Translations under genes and position numbers: made by a program | Notes under the pieces: model-generated | The model's input: only the letters and a program-made list of their open reading frames with translations | The model's database searches: none | What the model was told of the DNA's origin: nothing | In this document: one piece after another, positions 42,886 to 51,320 of the stretch | How the letters are laid out: every line of letters begins with the position of its first letter | How positions within the stretch are numbered: the first letter of the stretch is position 1 | DNA from: Flectonema sp. DT1601 | Lineage: Eukaryota > Euglenozoa > Diplonemea > Diplonemida > Diplonemidae | Direction of reading: 5' to 3' | NCBI GenBank assembly: GCA_964019425.1 | Contig: OZ025797.1 | Span: forward strand, 744,001 to 808,000 | DNA length: 64,000 nt

Positions 42886-45800
42886 CTCGGCTGCGTAGCC
42901 TGTAAATCACCCGTCAAAATAGACTTCTCGAACGCTTTCAACTGCGTCCATCGTGGAGCATTCATCGAAGCAACGACGGGCTCGCAGCTCGAAAACTGGG
43001 TGCGGTGGTGCTACGGTAGACAGTCGTGGTTACTATTTGGCAAACACGCCCTGTCCTCCGCTGAGGGTGCACAACAAGGGGACCCATTGGGACCGATGCT
43101 GTTCTCATTGGCCTTGAAACCAGTACTTGTGGAGGTGTTGAAAACCAGCCCGGAGTTCGCCTGCTTCTACCTGGACGATGGATTGATCGCAGGATCATTA
43201 GAGCAAGTGGATCAAGCCCTACGCACCCTGGATAGGGAATCGGCAAAGATTGGACTGAGCCTCAGACCTGCCAAGTGCCAGACGTACGTCTTACAGGAGA
43301 ACCCAGTCGAGCTCCCGTCTGGTTGGGGATTGGAAGGCATGGGGAGCCCCCTCTATAATGGAGACTTCCTGGGGTCACCTTTCGGATCGATCGCCCACGT
43401 TCAGAGCTTCGTAGCACAGAAGGTCAGTAGGCTGCAAGACAAGGCCCAGCTGATCGCAGGCGTGGAAGACAGACAGACAGCCCTTGTCCTTCTAAGACAG
43501 TGTTCGGGCTTCTGTGAGGTCACACACCTGATGCGGAGTTGCTCGTTTGATATAACAGAACAGCTGCAGAAGGTTGACGAAGTAGTCAAATGGGCGGCCT
43601 CGGAGGTGCTAGGACAGGGCCTGGAAGGCTCGAGATGGACCCAGGCACAGCTCCCCACGCGGATGGGCGGACTCGGCCTCCGTTCATGTACAAAGCACAG
43701 GAATGCTGCCCTGTTAGGTTCGCTAGGACTGGTAAAGGATACCTGTGTTAGCCTTTGGCGGGACTACAAATGTAGCCTAGGTGCGCAGATCCAAGAGGCG
43801 CTGAACAAGGTGCTGCCGGCAAGCCTAAAGCTGGAGGGCACATACCACCCACAACGACTTACCTCGGCCAGACTAGACCAGGTCGCGCGAGATAAATTGC
43901 TGGAAGACGCGGCACCAACCGACAAGAAGAGACTCTTGTCTCTCACCATGCCGAAAGCAAGCGCGTGGTTACAATGTCCAGATGAGGAATGCTACATAGG
44001 CTCCGACATATTCCGTATCGCCTGCGGATTACGTCTCGGGACAGCCCTGTTCTCAGAGGATGAGGCCTGCCGTGCCTGCAAGAAGACGCAGGACGCATTC
44101 GGGTACCACGCCTCCGTATGCATCGACGGAGGGGATATCCACCGCAGGCATGATAAAGTAAGGGAAGAGTTTATCGGCATCTGTCGTTCGGCGGGCTTGG
44201 CAACGATGAGGGAACCCAAATACCTCGTTGGATACAACAAGCAGCGACCCGCAGATTGGTACTGCCCGCAAGGGTTGAACGAGGGGGTCGGGCGGGCCTT
44301 CGACGTGACGATCGTCAACCCGGGGGCTTCTAGAAACTACAACAAGCCGGGACAAGCAGCCAGTGAAGCAGAAGCCGCAAAGTCAGGCAAATACTCGGCC
44401 CTATGTGCAAAGTTCGGATTAAACTTTTCCCCGATTGCACTTGAAGTCTATGGAGGTTTAGGCCCACAAGCTGTGAGGACTCTGAGCCGACTGTCGCAGC
44501 TGCGAGCCATTGCCACAACAGTACCCCTACGGGAGGTTGCAGGCCTGTATGCCAGGAGGGTCTCAACCCAAGTGGTGGTCTGCACTGCAGAAGCCCTCAG
44601 GGCAAGAGGAGCATCGCTCATACACCAGGCAGCGTTATCCGCTAGTAAGCCGCACACGCCACACATGCCGCCTGCACCGAGCACATCCGATGACGTGTCA
44701 TTGACCGCATCGACCCCACAACCTATGGATCCAACTCCAGACCCAACCACACCGGATGCCGGAGGGATCGGCCGGTCAGCGGAACCCGAGGGGGATTCAG
44801 TTACCAGGCCGGCCACGAAGCCAGAGGAACCCGCAACGAGTCTAGTAACTCCACAACACAAAGCTGGAGAGCCGAGTGAGTTCGAATCGACACCAGTGCC
44901 GGCCCCGCAACCGACCACGACTGACGACGGAGGATCCGTTCCGATAGCTACATCGGTGTCCGTTCCAGCCGCTACCCTGTCAACCGAAGGACGGAACGAG
45001 ACCACATCGATTGATCCAACTACCGCTGCCCCGACACCTCCTGGCCCAATCATATCTACCGCCGGAGGTTTAGAGGTATCGGAGCCTGTGCTGAGTCCTT
45101 CGACTAGTCCGCAAGGGGTGTCCGCCGAACCCACTACGAGCCTCACAACTCCACTACACAAAGCCGGAGAGCCGAGAGAGCTCGAACCAGTGCCGGCGCA
45201 GGCCCCGTTACCGACCACGACTGACGACGAAGGATCCGACCCGACAGCCACACCAGTGTCCGCACCGACGGCATCCTTACCAGCTGGAGGGAGAAACGAG
45301 AAAACATCGACTGAACCAGCCACCGCTGCCCCGACCCCTCCTGGCCCAACCATATCCATCGCCGGAGGTTTAGGGATATCGGAGCCTGTGCCGAGTCCGT
45401 CGACTAGTCCGCAAAGATTGCCCGCAGAACCCGCTACGAGTGCCGCAGTTCCATTACACAAAGACGGAGAGCCGTGTGAGTACGAATCAACACCAGTGCC
45501 GACCCCGTTACCGTACACGACTGACGACGGAGGACCCGATCCGACAGCCACACCAGTGTCCGCTCCAGCTGCCTCCTTGCCAGCCGTTGGACCGAACGAG
45601 TTCACGTTGCACGTTCCAGCCACCGCTGCCCCGACCCCTCCTGGCCCAACCATATCCATCGCCGGAGGTTTAGGGATATCGGGGCCTGTGCCGAGTCCGT
45701 CGACTAGTCCGCAAAGATTGCCCGCAGAACCCGCTACGAGTGCCGCAATTCCATTACACAAAGACGGAGAGCCGTGTGAGTACGAATCAACACCAGTGCC

Positions 45801-47985
45801 GACCCCGTTACCGTACACGACTGACGACGGAGGACCCGACCCGACAGCCACACCAGTGTCCGCTCCAGCTGCCTCCTCGCCAGCCGTTGGGCCGAACGAG
45901 CTCACGTTGCACGTTCCAGCCACCGCTGCCCCGACCCCTCCTGGCCCAACCACATCCATCGCCGGAGGTTTAGAGGTATCGGAGCCCGGGCTGAGACTGC
46001 CACTCAACAGACCTCTAGAAGCGCCGGTTGATCCGGCATCAGCTGTAGACGTAACTTCCTCGCCAGCCGCTAAACGAACCGAGACGGATCAGACCGCTCC
46101 AGTCACCGCTGTCCCTACTCCTCCGGGCCCAACCATATCCATTGCCGGAAGTTTAGAGTTACCGGAGCCGGAGCCGAGACCGTCTTTTCGCCCGCAAGGA
46201 GCGCCGTTTGAACCCACAATGGAAACAGGCAATCCTTCACTGCCAATAGGCGGACGGAATGTATTCATATTGATCGACCCAGCCGCTGCTGTCCCTATGC
46301 CCCCTGGCCCTTCCAAATCCACTGCCGGAGGTTTAGAGATATCGGAGACCGGACTGAGGCCGCATGAATCGCCCACTGATCCAATCGCCACGCACGGTGG
46401 AGAGATAACGCCGAACGAAGACGCCCTGTCTGTTCCAGACTCTGCCGTCATGCACCTTCCTGGCCCAATAACAACTTCTGCCGGACGATGGCAGGAACCG
46501 GAGTCGGTCCCGGGTACGCCTTTGAACGCACAGAGAGGGCCGTCACTCACTTCGAAACCCGAGAGTCCAGCAATAGAACATCCTCCGACCTTCATACCCT
46601 TTGGAGTAGGCCTGGAGGGGATTCAGAATCTCGGGGATTCCTGCTACATGAATGCAGCGCTGCAGTGCCTATGCAAGGGCATGCCTCTTCCGGAATGCAA
46701 CAAATTGCCGGAACACTCAGCAGACTGTGTCTTATGCACCCTGAGGGAGCTGAAGCGATCGGGGTCTGTCTTGGCAGCGAAGAAGATATGGGAATGGATG
46801 AAACCACGCTGCGGTCCGGGACAATCGGAAGCCGAACATGCACTGTCAGAGCTGCTCGAAGCAATCGTTGAGGCGGGAGCTCCACCAGTCGACTTCGTGT
46901 CCACGGTAACGCAAATCCGCACGTGTCAAGTCTGCGAAGACATACACACGGTACGGTATAGAACGCCCATCCTCAGACTGGAACCTGACCAAAAGACAGC
47001 TACTGCCCTTGACGAAACGACGACAAGCCCGACAGACTTCATCTGCCCGAGTTGTAAATCGTGCTCAGCGGAGATCGTTACATCGGTAGACGAGCCAGCC
47101 CGTTCGCTGTTCCTTGGGTTCAAAGAGGGACATTTTGGAGATACCAAACCCGATGAAGTCATCCTTCCAGAATCCTTCATAGACGCATCGTGCCGCCTCT
47201 ACACCCTGACTGGAATGATCCAACACATCAGGTTTAACGAGGTCTCGGGGCACTATGTGTCGTATACGACAAATGGAAGGGGGGGATGGCTGAAACAAGA
47301 CGATTCAGCCGAGGGAATCTACACGTCGAAGGTCACACAAGTAAAGCCCTGCGTCGCCCTGTACCTGAGACGAGAGCAGCTACCCTCCTCCACCCAGGAT
47401 CCAAGACGGATTTTAGCACCCTCCAACAGGAAGCCATCTTTCTTCTACGGAGTCGCCGAAGGCAGATCCCCGGGAGTCTATACCACGTGGGAGGAAACGA
47501 AGAGGGAGGTGCACAAATACAGAGGCGCCGTCCACCAAAGATTCGTCCTCCGCGAGTCGGCCCAGCGATTTGTCGAGAGGTACAACCCACTATCAGGGGA
47601 TACCAAAGTCGCTCCACCGCCGGGCAGCAGATGGTACGCAGTAGTCAGGGGCCGAAAGTCCGGTCTGTACGACTGCTGGCGCGAAGCGAGCTCGATGGTA
47701 AACGAGTTCACCAGAAGCCGGTACAAGGCCTTCAACTCGCGATTGGAAGCCTCTCTATACTGGTGGGACCACATGGCAGGGGGACCTCAACAGGACTCGC
47801 CTCGCATGTGCCTATTCTTCGCCAGCCATAGGAACTTGAACACTGGGAGGACGGGGGCGGCCGCCTGCCTGTTGGACACGCAACTGCACAAGTTGACGGC
47901 CAGCTGGGGTGCGACGCTCGACACTGCAGACCTCGGGCTAGCCTCCTACCCTCAAGGGGATACAGAAGATGAGTCAACAAGATAG
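42886..47985 (+). CDS. RT - RLE - USP deubiquitinase - 2x hybrid-binding domain fusion
   Basis: About 1700 codons in one frame, with no own start because the 5' end is lost. In order: RT motif A KIDFSNAFN, motif B QQGDPLGPMLFSLAL, motif C YLDD (43168-43179); a CxxC...H...C knuckle (44068-44122) and RPADWYC...FDVTIVNP (about 44245-44320), as in restriction-like endonucleases; a Pro/Thr-rich linker of 300 bp repeats (44800-46330); then a USP domain. The USP Cys box is GIQNLGDSCYMNAALQCL (Cys codon 46642), with zinc-type CQVC and CPSC pairs, and the His box is GHYVSYTTNG with WLKQDD (His codon 47251). Last come two RNase H1-type hybrid-binding domains, FFYGVAEGRSPGVYTTW (about 47440-47570) and RWYAVVRGRKSGLYDCW (about 47626-47765). 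All key USP residues are kept, so it may be active. Confidence 0.85.
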   Translation, partial: LGCVACKSPVKIDFSNAFNCVHRGAFIEATTGSQLENWVRWCYGRQSWLLFGKHALSSAEGAQQGDPLGPMLFSLALKPVLVEVLKTSPEFACFYLDDGLIAGSLEQVDQALRTLDRESAKIGLSLRPAKCQTYVLQENPVELPSGWGLEGMGSPLYNGDFLGSPFGSIAHVQSFVAQKVSRLQDKAQLIAGVEDRQTALVLLRQCSGFCEVTHLMRSCSFDITEQLQKVDEVVKWAASEVLGQGLEGSRWTQAQLPTRMGGLGLRSCTKHRNAALLGSLGLVKDTCVSLWRDYKCSLGAQIQEALNKVLPASLKLEGTYHPQRLTSARLDQVARDKLLEDAAPTDKKRLLSLTMPKASAWLQCPDEECYIGSDIFRIACGLRLGTALFSEDEACRACKKTQDAFGYHASVCIDGGDIHRRHDKVREEFIGICRSAGLATMREPKYLVGYNKQRPADWYCPQGLNEGVGRAFDVTIVNPGASRNYNKPGQAASEAEAAKSGKYSALCAKFGLNFSPIALEVYGGLGPQAVRTLSRLSQLRAIATTVPLREVAGLYARRVSTQVVVCTAEALRARGASLIHQAALSASKPHTPHMPPAPSTSDDVSLTASTPQPMDPTPDPTTPDAGGIGRSAEPEGDSVTRPATKPEEPATSLVTPQHKAGEPSEFESTPVPAPQPTTTDDGGSVPIATSVSVPAATLSTEGRNETTSIDPTTAAPTPPGPIISTAGGLEVSEPVLSPSTSPQGVSAEPTTSLTTPLHKAGEPRELEPVPAQAPLPTTTDDEGSDPTATPVSAPTASLPAGGRNEKTSTEPATAAPTPPGPTISIAGGLGISEPVPSPSTSPQRLPAEPATSAAVPLHKDGEPCEYESTPVPTPLPYTTDDGGPDPTATPVSAPAASLPAVGPNEFTLHVPATAAPTPPGPTISIAGGLGISGPVPSPSTSPQRLPAEPATSAAIPLHKDGEPCEYESTPVPTPLPYTTDDGGPDPTATPVSAPAASSPAVGPNELTLHVPATAAPTPPGPTTSIAGGLEVSEPGLRLPLNRPLEAPVDPASAVDVTSSPAAKRTETDQTAPVTAVPTPPGPTISIAGSLELPEPEPRPSFRPQGAPFEPTMETGNPSLPIGGRNVFILIDPAAAVPMPPGPSKSTAGGLEISETGLRPHESPTDPIATHGGEITPNEDALSVPDSAVMHLPGPITTSAGRWQEPESVPGTPLNAQRGPSLTSKPESPAIEHPPTFIPFGVGLEGIQNLGDSCYMNAALQCLCKGMPLPECNKLPEHSADCVLCTLRELKRSGSVLAAKKIWEWMKPRCGPGQSEAEHALSELLEAIVEAGAPPVDFVSTVTQIRTCQVCEDIHTVRYRTPILRLEPDQKTATALDETTTSPTDFICPSCKSCSAEIVTSVDEPARSLFLGFKEGHFGDTKPDEVILPESFIDASCRLYTLTGMIQHIRFNEVSGHYVSYTTNGRGGWLKQDDSAEGIYTSKVTQVKPCVALYLRREQLPSSTQDPRRILAPSNRKPSFFYGVAEGRSPGVYTTWEETKREVHKYRGAVHQRFVLRESAQRFVERYNPLSGDTKVAPPPGSRWYAVVRGRKSGLYDCWREASSMVNEFTRSRYKAFNSRLEASLYWWDHMAGGPQQDSPRMCLFFASHRNLNTGRTGAAACLLDTQLHKLTASWGATLDTADLGLASYPQGDTEDESTR
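44831..46330 (+). repeat. 300 bp tandem coding repeats in the RT-USP linker
   Basis: Units of 300 bp (100 residues) begin near 44831, 45131, 45431 and 45731 (TSxxxPLHKxGEPxExE motif). They are nearly identical in the third and fourth units and continue as degenerate units to about 46330. Each carries AAPTPPGPTISIAGGL and TTDDGG. In frame throughout, so a flexible spacer of expandable length. Confidence 0.9.
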
Positions 47986-49591
47986 AAATGCCACCTGGAG
48001 TTGCAGAGGAAATATGAACACGTGGAGTGCGACAACACGGACGGGACTGGCGGAGGCTGTGCCGGCCACATGGAGCTTCCTCAACACACCAAACGTCGCC
48101 AACAACTGTGCGCAGTTCAAGGCGGAAGAGGTGTCCTCTCGAGATTACTGCTCGCTGATGGACGTGTTGAGACGTACCTCAGAACTGGAAGGGGAGCTGG
48201 GATTACGGTTAACCAAGAAACCGAGATCCCCAGATTCCGATTCGCAGGGAGAGTCTGCCTCGGTCAAAAAACCAAAGGCTGAGGCAGACCATCCACCGCC
48301 CGCCATAGCCGACCCCGATAGAAGCCCAACGCCATCGGCCAGTCCGAGGAGCAAGAAGCAGTGGTCCCCTGGTTCGGATTCGCAAGACGAGCCTGCATCA
48401 GTGAAAAAGCCGAAGACGTCCGCACCTGAAGTGGCCCGAGAAGACTCAGTGACTTCAGAAGGCCCCCCACTAGAAGATAACCAACGGAACCCGACGGTCA
48501 CGACGGAGGTAGAAAGTGTAGCGCCGACCGCCTCACCTGTTGAAACCGCAGTTGCAACCAATGTCGGCCAGAGTAAGCCGGAGCCAAAGGAAACCGACAT
48601 CCCACCGCCGAATGCAAGTCAGGAATTGGAAGATGCCACGGCCCGCACCACACCAGTCACTAAACCGACAGACTTGCCCACCGAAGGCAGTCCCCTACCG
48701 TCAACCGGTCTAAGGACGATAGTTGCAACCATAGACCCGCCGGAGAAAGTTGAACACGATGCCTCCGAAGATCCAGTAAACACCCTCAAGGAAGAAGTAT
48801 ATGATGCCCCTGGAGTACGGACAGACACCCTAACCGGGGAAGTACGCGATGCCTCCGTAGAACCAGCGGATATCCTTACCGAAGTAGAACATGATGCCGC
48901 CGGAGAACTAGCAGACACCCTCGCCGAAGAAGTGCGCGATACCGCCAAACAACCAGCAGACATCCTTACCGAAATAGAACAGGATGCCTCCGGAGAACTA
49001 GCGGACGCCCTCGACAATGAAGTGTGTGACACCTCTGAAGAACCAGTAGACATCCTCACCAAGAAGGAACGCGACTTGTCCAGCCCATCATCGCAGTTAC
49101 AAACATACGACAAGGAGACCCACACACCCCCTGTGGCCAGAACGCTAGACCTCGACAGCCATAACAGCTCTACAGAAGACCCGACGCCGAAGACCAGAAG
49201 AGCAAGGAGCAGTCCACCCCGGACGGGGACAAGTAGCTCCGATGTCTCCACAAACGATACCGAAGTTACCCGACCGACTTGTGACCATGCACCGCCGTTG
49301 CAAAAGGGACCAAGGGTCAAATGCGACTTCTGCCATAGATTGTTACAACGGAAATGGTTCAGGAGCAGATGCACGAAGTGCCAGATAACCACCTGCCGAA
49401 GATGCTGGACCGCCGGAGTGGAGACCGCCTCCAGAGCCTTGGATCACCCAGACAGTACACCAAGACACAGGAGGACGAGGTCGTGCCCATCCTCGAACGA
49501 GAAGACAAAGAAGAAGATATCGCCATACAGTTCAGCGGGCTCAGGGAGGACTAGCCTGAGCCCAGGAAAGAGACTTAAAGATGACCGCTGA
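47969..49591 (+). CDS. Second frame of the RLE retrotransposon, zinc-finger tail
   Basis: 540 residues. The ATG overlaps the end of the preceding frame (ATGAGTCAACAAGATAG), which suggests translational coupling or reinitiation as described for SART1. The N-terminal 70 residues may be folded. A long charged, Pro/Glu/Thr-rich region follows, with four or more imperfect repeats (EPADILTEVEHDA, about 48750-49070). At the C terminus is a Cys cluster CDFCHRLLQRKWFRSRCTKC...CRRC (49321-49405) like a treble-clef or RING-type zinc finger, then a Lys/Arg/Ser-rich tail. It may be the RNA-binding partner. Accessory frames usually lie upstream of the RT, so the order is unusual. The stop is TGA. Confidence 0.7.
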   Translation: MSQQDRNATWSCRGNMNTWSATTRTGLAEAVPATWSFLNTPNVANNCAQFKAEEVSSRDYCSLMDVLRRTSELEGELGLRLTKKPRSPDSDSQGESASVKKPKAEADHPPPAIADPDRSPTPSASPRSKKQWSPGSDSQDEPASVKKPKTSAPEVAREDSVTSEGPPLEDNQRNPTVTTEVESVAPTASPVETAVATNVGQSKPEPKETDIPPPNASQELEDATARTTPVTKPTDLPTEGSPLPSTGLRTIVATIDPPEKVEHDASEDPVNTLKEEVYDAPGVRTDTLTGEVRDASVEPADILTEVEHDAAGELADTLAEEVRDTAKQPADILTEIEQDASGELADALDNEVCDTSEEPVDILTKKERDLSSPSSQLQTYDKETHTPPVARTLDLDSHNSSTEDPTPKTRRARSSPPRTGTSSSDVSTNDTEVTRPTCDHAPPLQKGPRVKCDFCHRLLQRKWFRSRCTKCQITTCRRCWTAGVETASRALDHPDSTPRHRRTRSCPSSNEKTKKKISPYSSAGSGRTSLSPGKRLKDDR

Positions 49592-49660
49592 GATCTGTGG
49601 GTGTACTCACCCGCCCCCTCCCTCACCCCCCCCCTTTTTTATACCCACCGGAATAGATAA

Positions 49661-50215
49661 TTTCTTTTAAAAGTGTCACTGTGAGACCTCAAAGAAAGCC
49701 GCACGTCCTCGGCAAAAAGAAGCCTGAGATGCTGACAAAAAGTCGATCTGTTAGTGAAACCTTGCCACTTAGCTTAGCTCTTCCAAAAACAACCAAGGCG
49801 GAACAAGATTGACTGCATCGAAGGTGGAAACCGACAGCGTGCGAAGAAGAAAAAAGTAAAAGACTTAGGTAAAGCATACAACAGGTTATTAGGGAATAAC
49901 CGCCGTCACATGGAAGAGTGATGAGTAAACCAGGGGCAATAATTACAACTTGGTCCACCGGGCTGGTGACAATGTTCCAACGTAGCATGCTAGGGCTAAG
50001 ACAAGAGATGCGCCTGACGCGGGTGGAGTAGAGTCTTGTTATATTTTGGAGCGCAACGTTTTCGAACTACCCACAATATACCCGTCAGGAGGCAACTTGT
50101 ACTTGGCTTACAATTTTAAAGACTACCGGTTTTCTCAGATAGAATTCCAGCAGACAAAGAAAAGTAAAAGAACTGTACTAGCATGTGGTTTCTTCCCGGC
50201 ATCTTCGCTTCGGCG
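49661..50215. repeat. Old repeat fragment, shared with 33044-33150
   Basis: Contains the match at 49835-49960 (see 33044). The rest has no recognised gene; the minus-strand frame at 49689-49988 is its coding-like remnant, unidentified. Confidence 0.5.
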
Positions 50216-50263
<48 letters not shown>

Positions 50264-50341
50264 GAAAAAAAAAAAAAAAATGCCCTCACCCAGGATCGAA
50301 CTGGACGGTTTACAGCCATTTTGGATTTTGTAATGAATGGT
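50216..50341 (-). repeat. A-runs and tRNA-like remnant at the 5' flank of the LINE
   Basis: A long A-run (50217-50260) and a second one (50265-50280) are followed by a tRNA-like T-arm on the minus strand (CCAGTTCGATCCTGG then GTGAGGGCA). Together they look like a reversed SINE-type insertion. The stem parts do not form a full tRNA. Confidence 0.45.
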
Positions 50342-50411
50342 TAGTTCTGAAACTAAGAAAAAGATTAATGCAGCCCCTTTCAGTTACAAACGAAATGATT
50401 CACATTCCTCA

Positions 50412-51212
50412 ATGGCTATTAGAATTCCCAGAAACCAAGTACACAAGATTCTGGAGTTTAACAATAACGACCCGGAGACCGACAAACCTAAGAATGTATT
50501 TGTCAGAAACCCGAGCTGGTCAAATGGAAGCGATGTCTGGCCAACTCTTCAATTCAATAACGATCTTGGATTCTTGGCAGCAAAGTCCAAGACATCAATA
50601 CTGGAAGGTTTCGAAGGTAAATTCTACCTGTGTAAGTTCAAAACCTGTTATGGACTCCGAGTTCATCCCGACTGCAACACTGAAGTGCGTATTAAGTTAA
50701 GCGCGTCACTCAAACCTGCACTGCCTTCCGGTGACAGGTACATTATAAAATCAATGGCGATACGGAAATTCTCAACAGCGCAGATCAGCGACTTTATGAA
50801 GTCCTCTCACAACTGGGAGCACACAGTGGTCGCATCGTTTAACAAAGGTGGAAGCACTACGATTGTGGCGATTTCAAACACGCAGCCTCCCAACTTCGTG
50901 AGCATAGGCACCAATGAGTACCTTGTGATAAACAAGGAAGTCAAGAAAAGTGACAGAAAACCGCTAGGCCCAACCTACAACCCAGGCGACGCGGCTCAAA
51001 AACTGACAGGAACCCTGAAGAGACAGAAGACAGCTCCTCAACCACAACAACCAACTCAGCTACCACATCAGACGGCAGCAGCACCGACACCAGCGCCAGC
51101 ACCCACACCAGCATCAGCTCCACCACCCACTGAATCTGCTGTTAAACAAGAAGGTGATAAGAACGGTGATGTTGAAATGGAAGATGATGACTCGGATTTT
51201 GACCTCAACTGA
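50412..51212 (+). CDS. LINE ORF1
   Basis: 266 residues from the ATG at 50412. An upstream in-frame ATG (50337) lies in flanking DNA outside the target duplication and is not part of the element. No CCHC knuckle or coiled coil is obvious; residues 30-190 look globular and novel (VFVRNPSWSNGSDVWPTLQF, SLKPALPSGDRYIIKSMAIR). Then come a basic stretch, a Pro/Ala/Gln-rich hinge and an acidic end (EMEDDDSDFDLN). Presumably the RNA-binding protein of the RNP. It ends in TGA followed by CTAG; the acidic run continues in frame after the stop (LDEDDDDLNP), which argues the downstream sequence is translated by readthrough. Confidence 0.8.
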   Translation: MAIRIPRNQVHKILEFNNNDPETDKPKNVFVRNPSWSNGSDVWPTLQFNNDLGFLAAKSKTSILEGFEGKFYLCKFKTCYGLRVHPDCNTEVRIKLSASLKPALPSGDRYIIKSMAIRKFSTAQISDFMKSSHNWEHTVVASFNKGGSTTIVAISNTQPPNFVSIGTNEYLVINKEVKKSDRKPLGPTYNPGDAAQKLTGTLKRQKTAPQPQQPTQLPHQTAAAPTPAPAPTPASAPPPTESAVKQEGDKNGDVEMEDDDSDFDLN

Positions 51213-51320
51213 CTAGATGAAGATGACGATGATTTAAATCCGACCAACTCACTCACAGAAAAGAATACGGCTCGTGAACTGCTGCTTCAGGCAGGCGATG
51301 TCGAACGCAACCCTGGCCCT
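51210..51320 (+). promoter_or_regulatory. UGA-CUA-G readthrough context and 2A skipping peptide
   Basis: The ORF1 stop is TGA CTA G (51210-51216), the known efficient readthrough context of alphavirus and some animal mRNAs. In the same frame, 34 codons later ends a canonical 2A-like peptide, ARELLLQAGDVERNPGP (51270-51320), matching DxExNPGP, where ribosomes skip the last Gly-Pro bond. Predicted products: ORF1 alone, ORF1 extended to the 2A end, and free ORF2 starting with Pro. Confidence 0.85.

Larger units (their letters stand above)
42886..49660 (+). mobile_element. 5'-truncated non-LTR retrotransposon with deubiquitinase
   Basis: The GC-rich segment contrasts with the AT-rich surroundings. 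It starts just before RT motif A, so the finger motifs are missing, and ends after the second frame in a short 3' region with a GGGTGTACTCACCC hairpin. Two overlapping frames cover nearly all of it. Neither a poly-A tail nor a target duplication was found; both borders are approximate. No LTR, integrase or gag is present, so I place it with RLE-type LINEs. The two long frames look undamaged, suggesting recent insertion. Confidence 0.75.

Noticed and set aside
44448-46007. Long minus-strand ORF opposite the RT-USP linker
   Set aside because: It is a shadow of the repetitive GC-rich linker; the plus-strand frame continues through recognised domains on both sides.
50337-50411. ORF1 of the LINE starting at the ATG at 50337
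   Set aside because: This ATG is in flanking DNA: the 14 bp target duplication ends at 50355, so the element's own first in-frame ATG is 50412.
51210-51212. TGA read as a sense codon by a variant genetic code
   Set aside because: Several host genes in the window end in TGA (7016, 32002, 58593), and Trp is encoded by TGG throughout.
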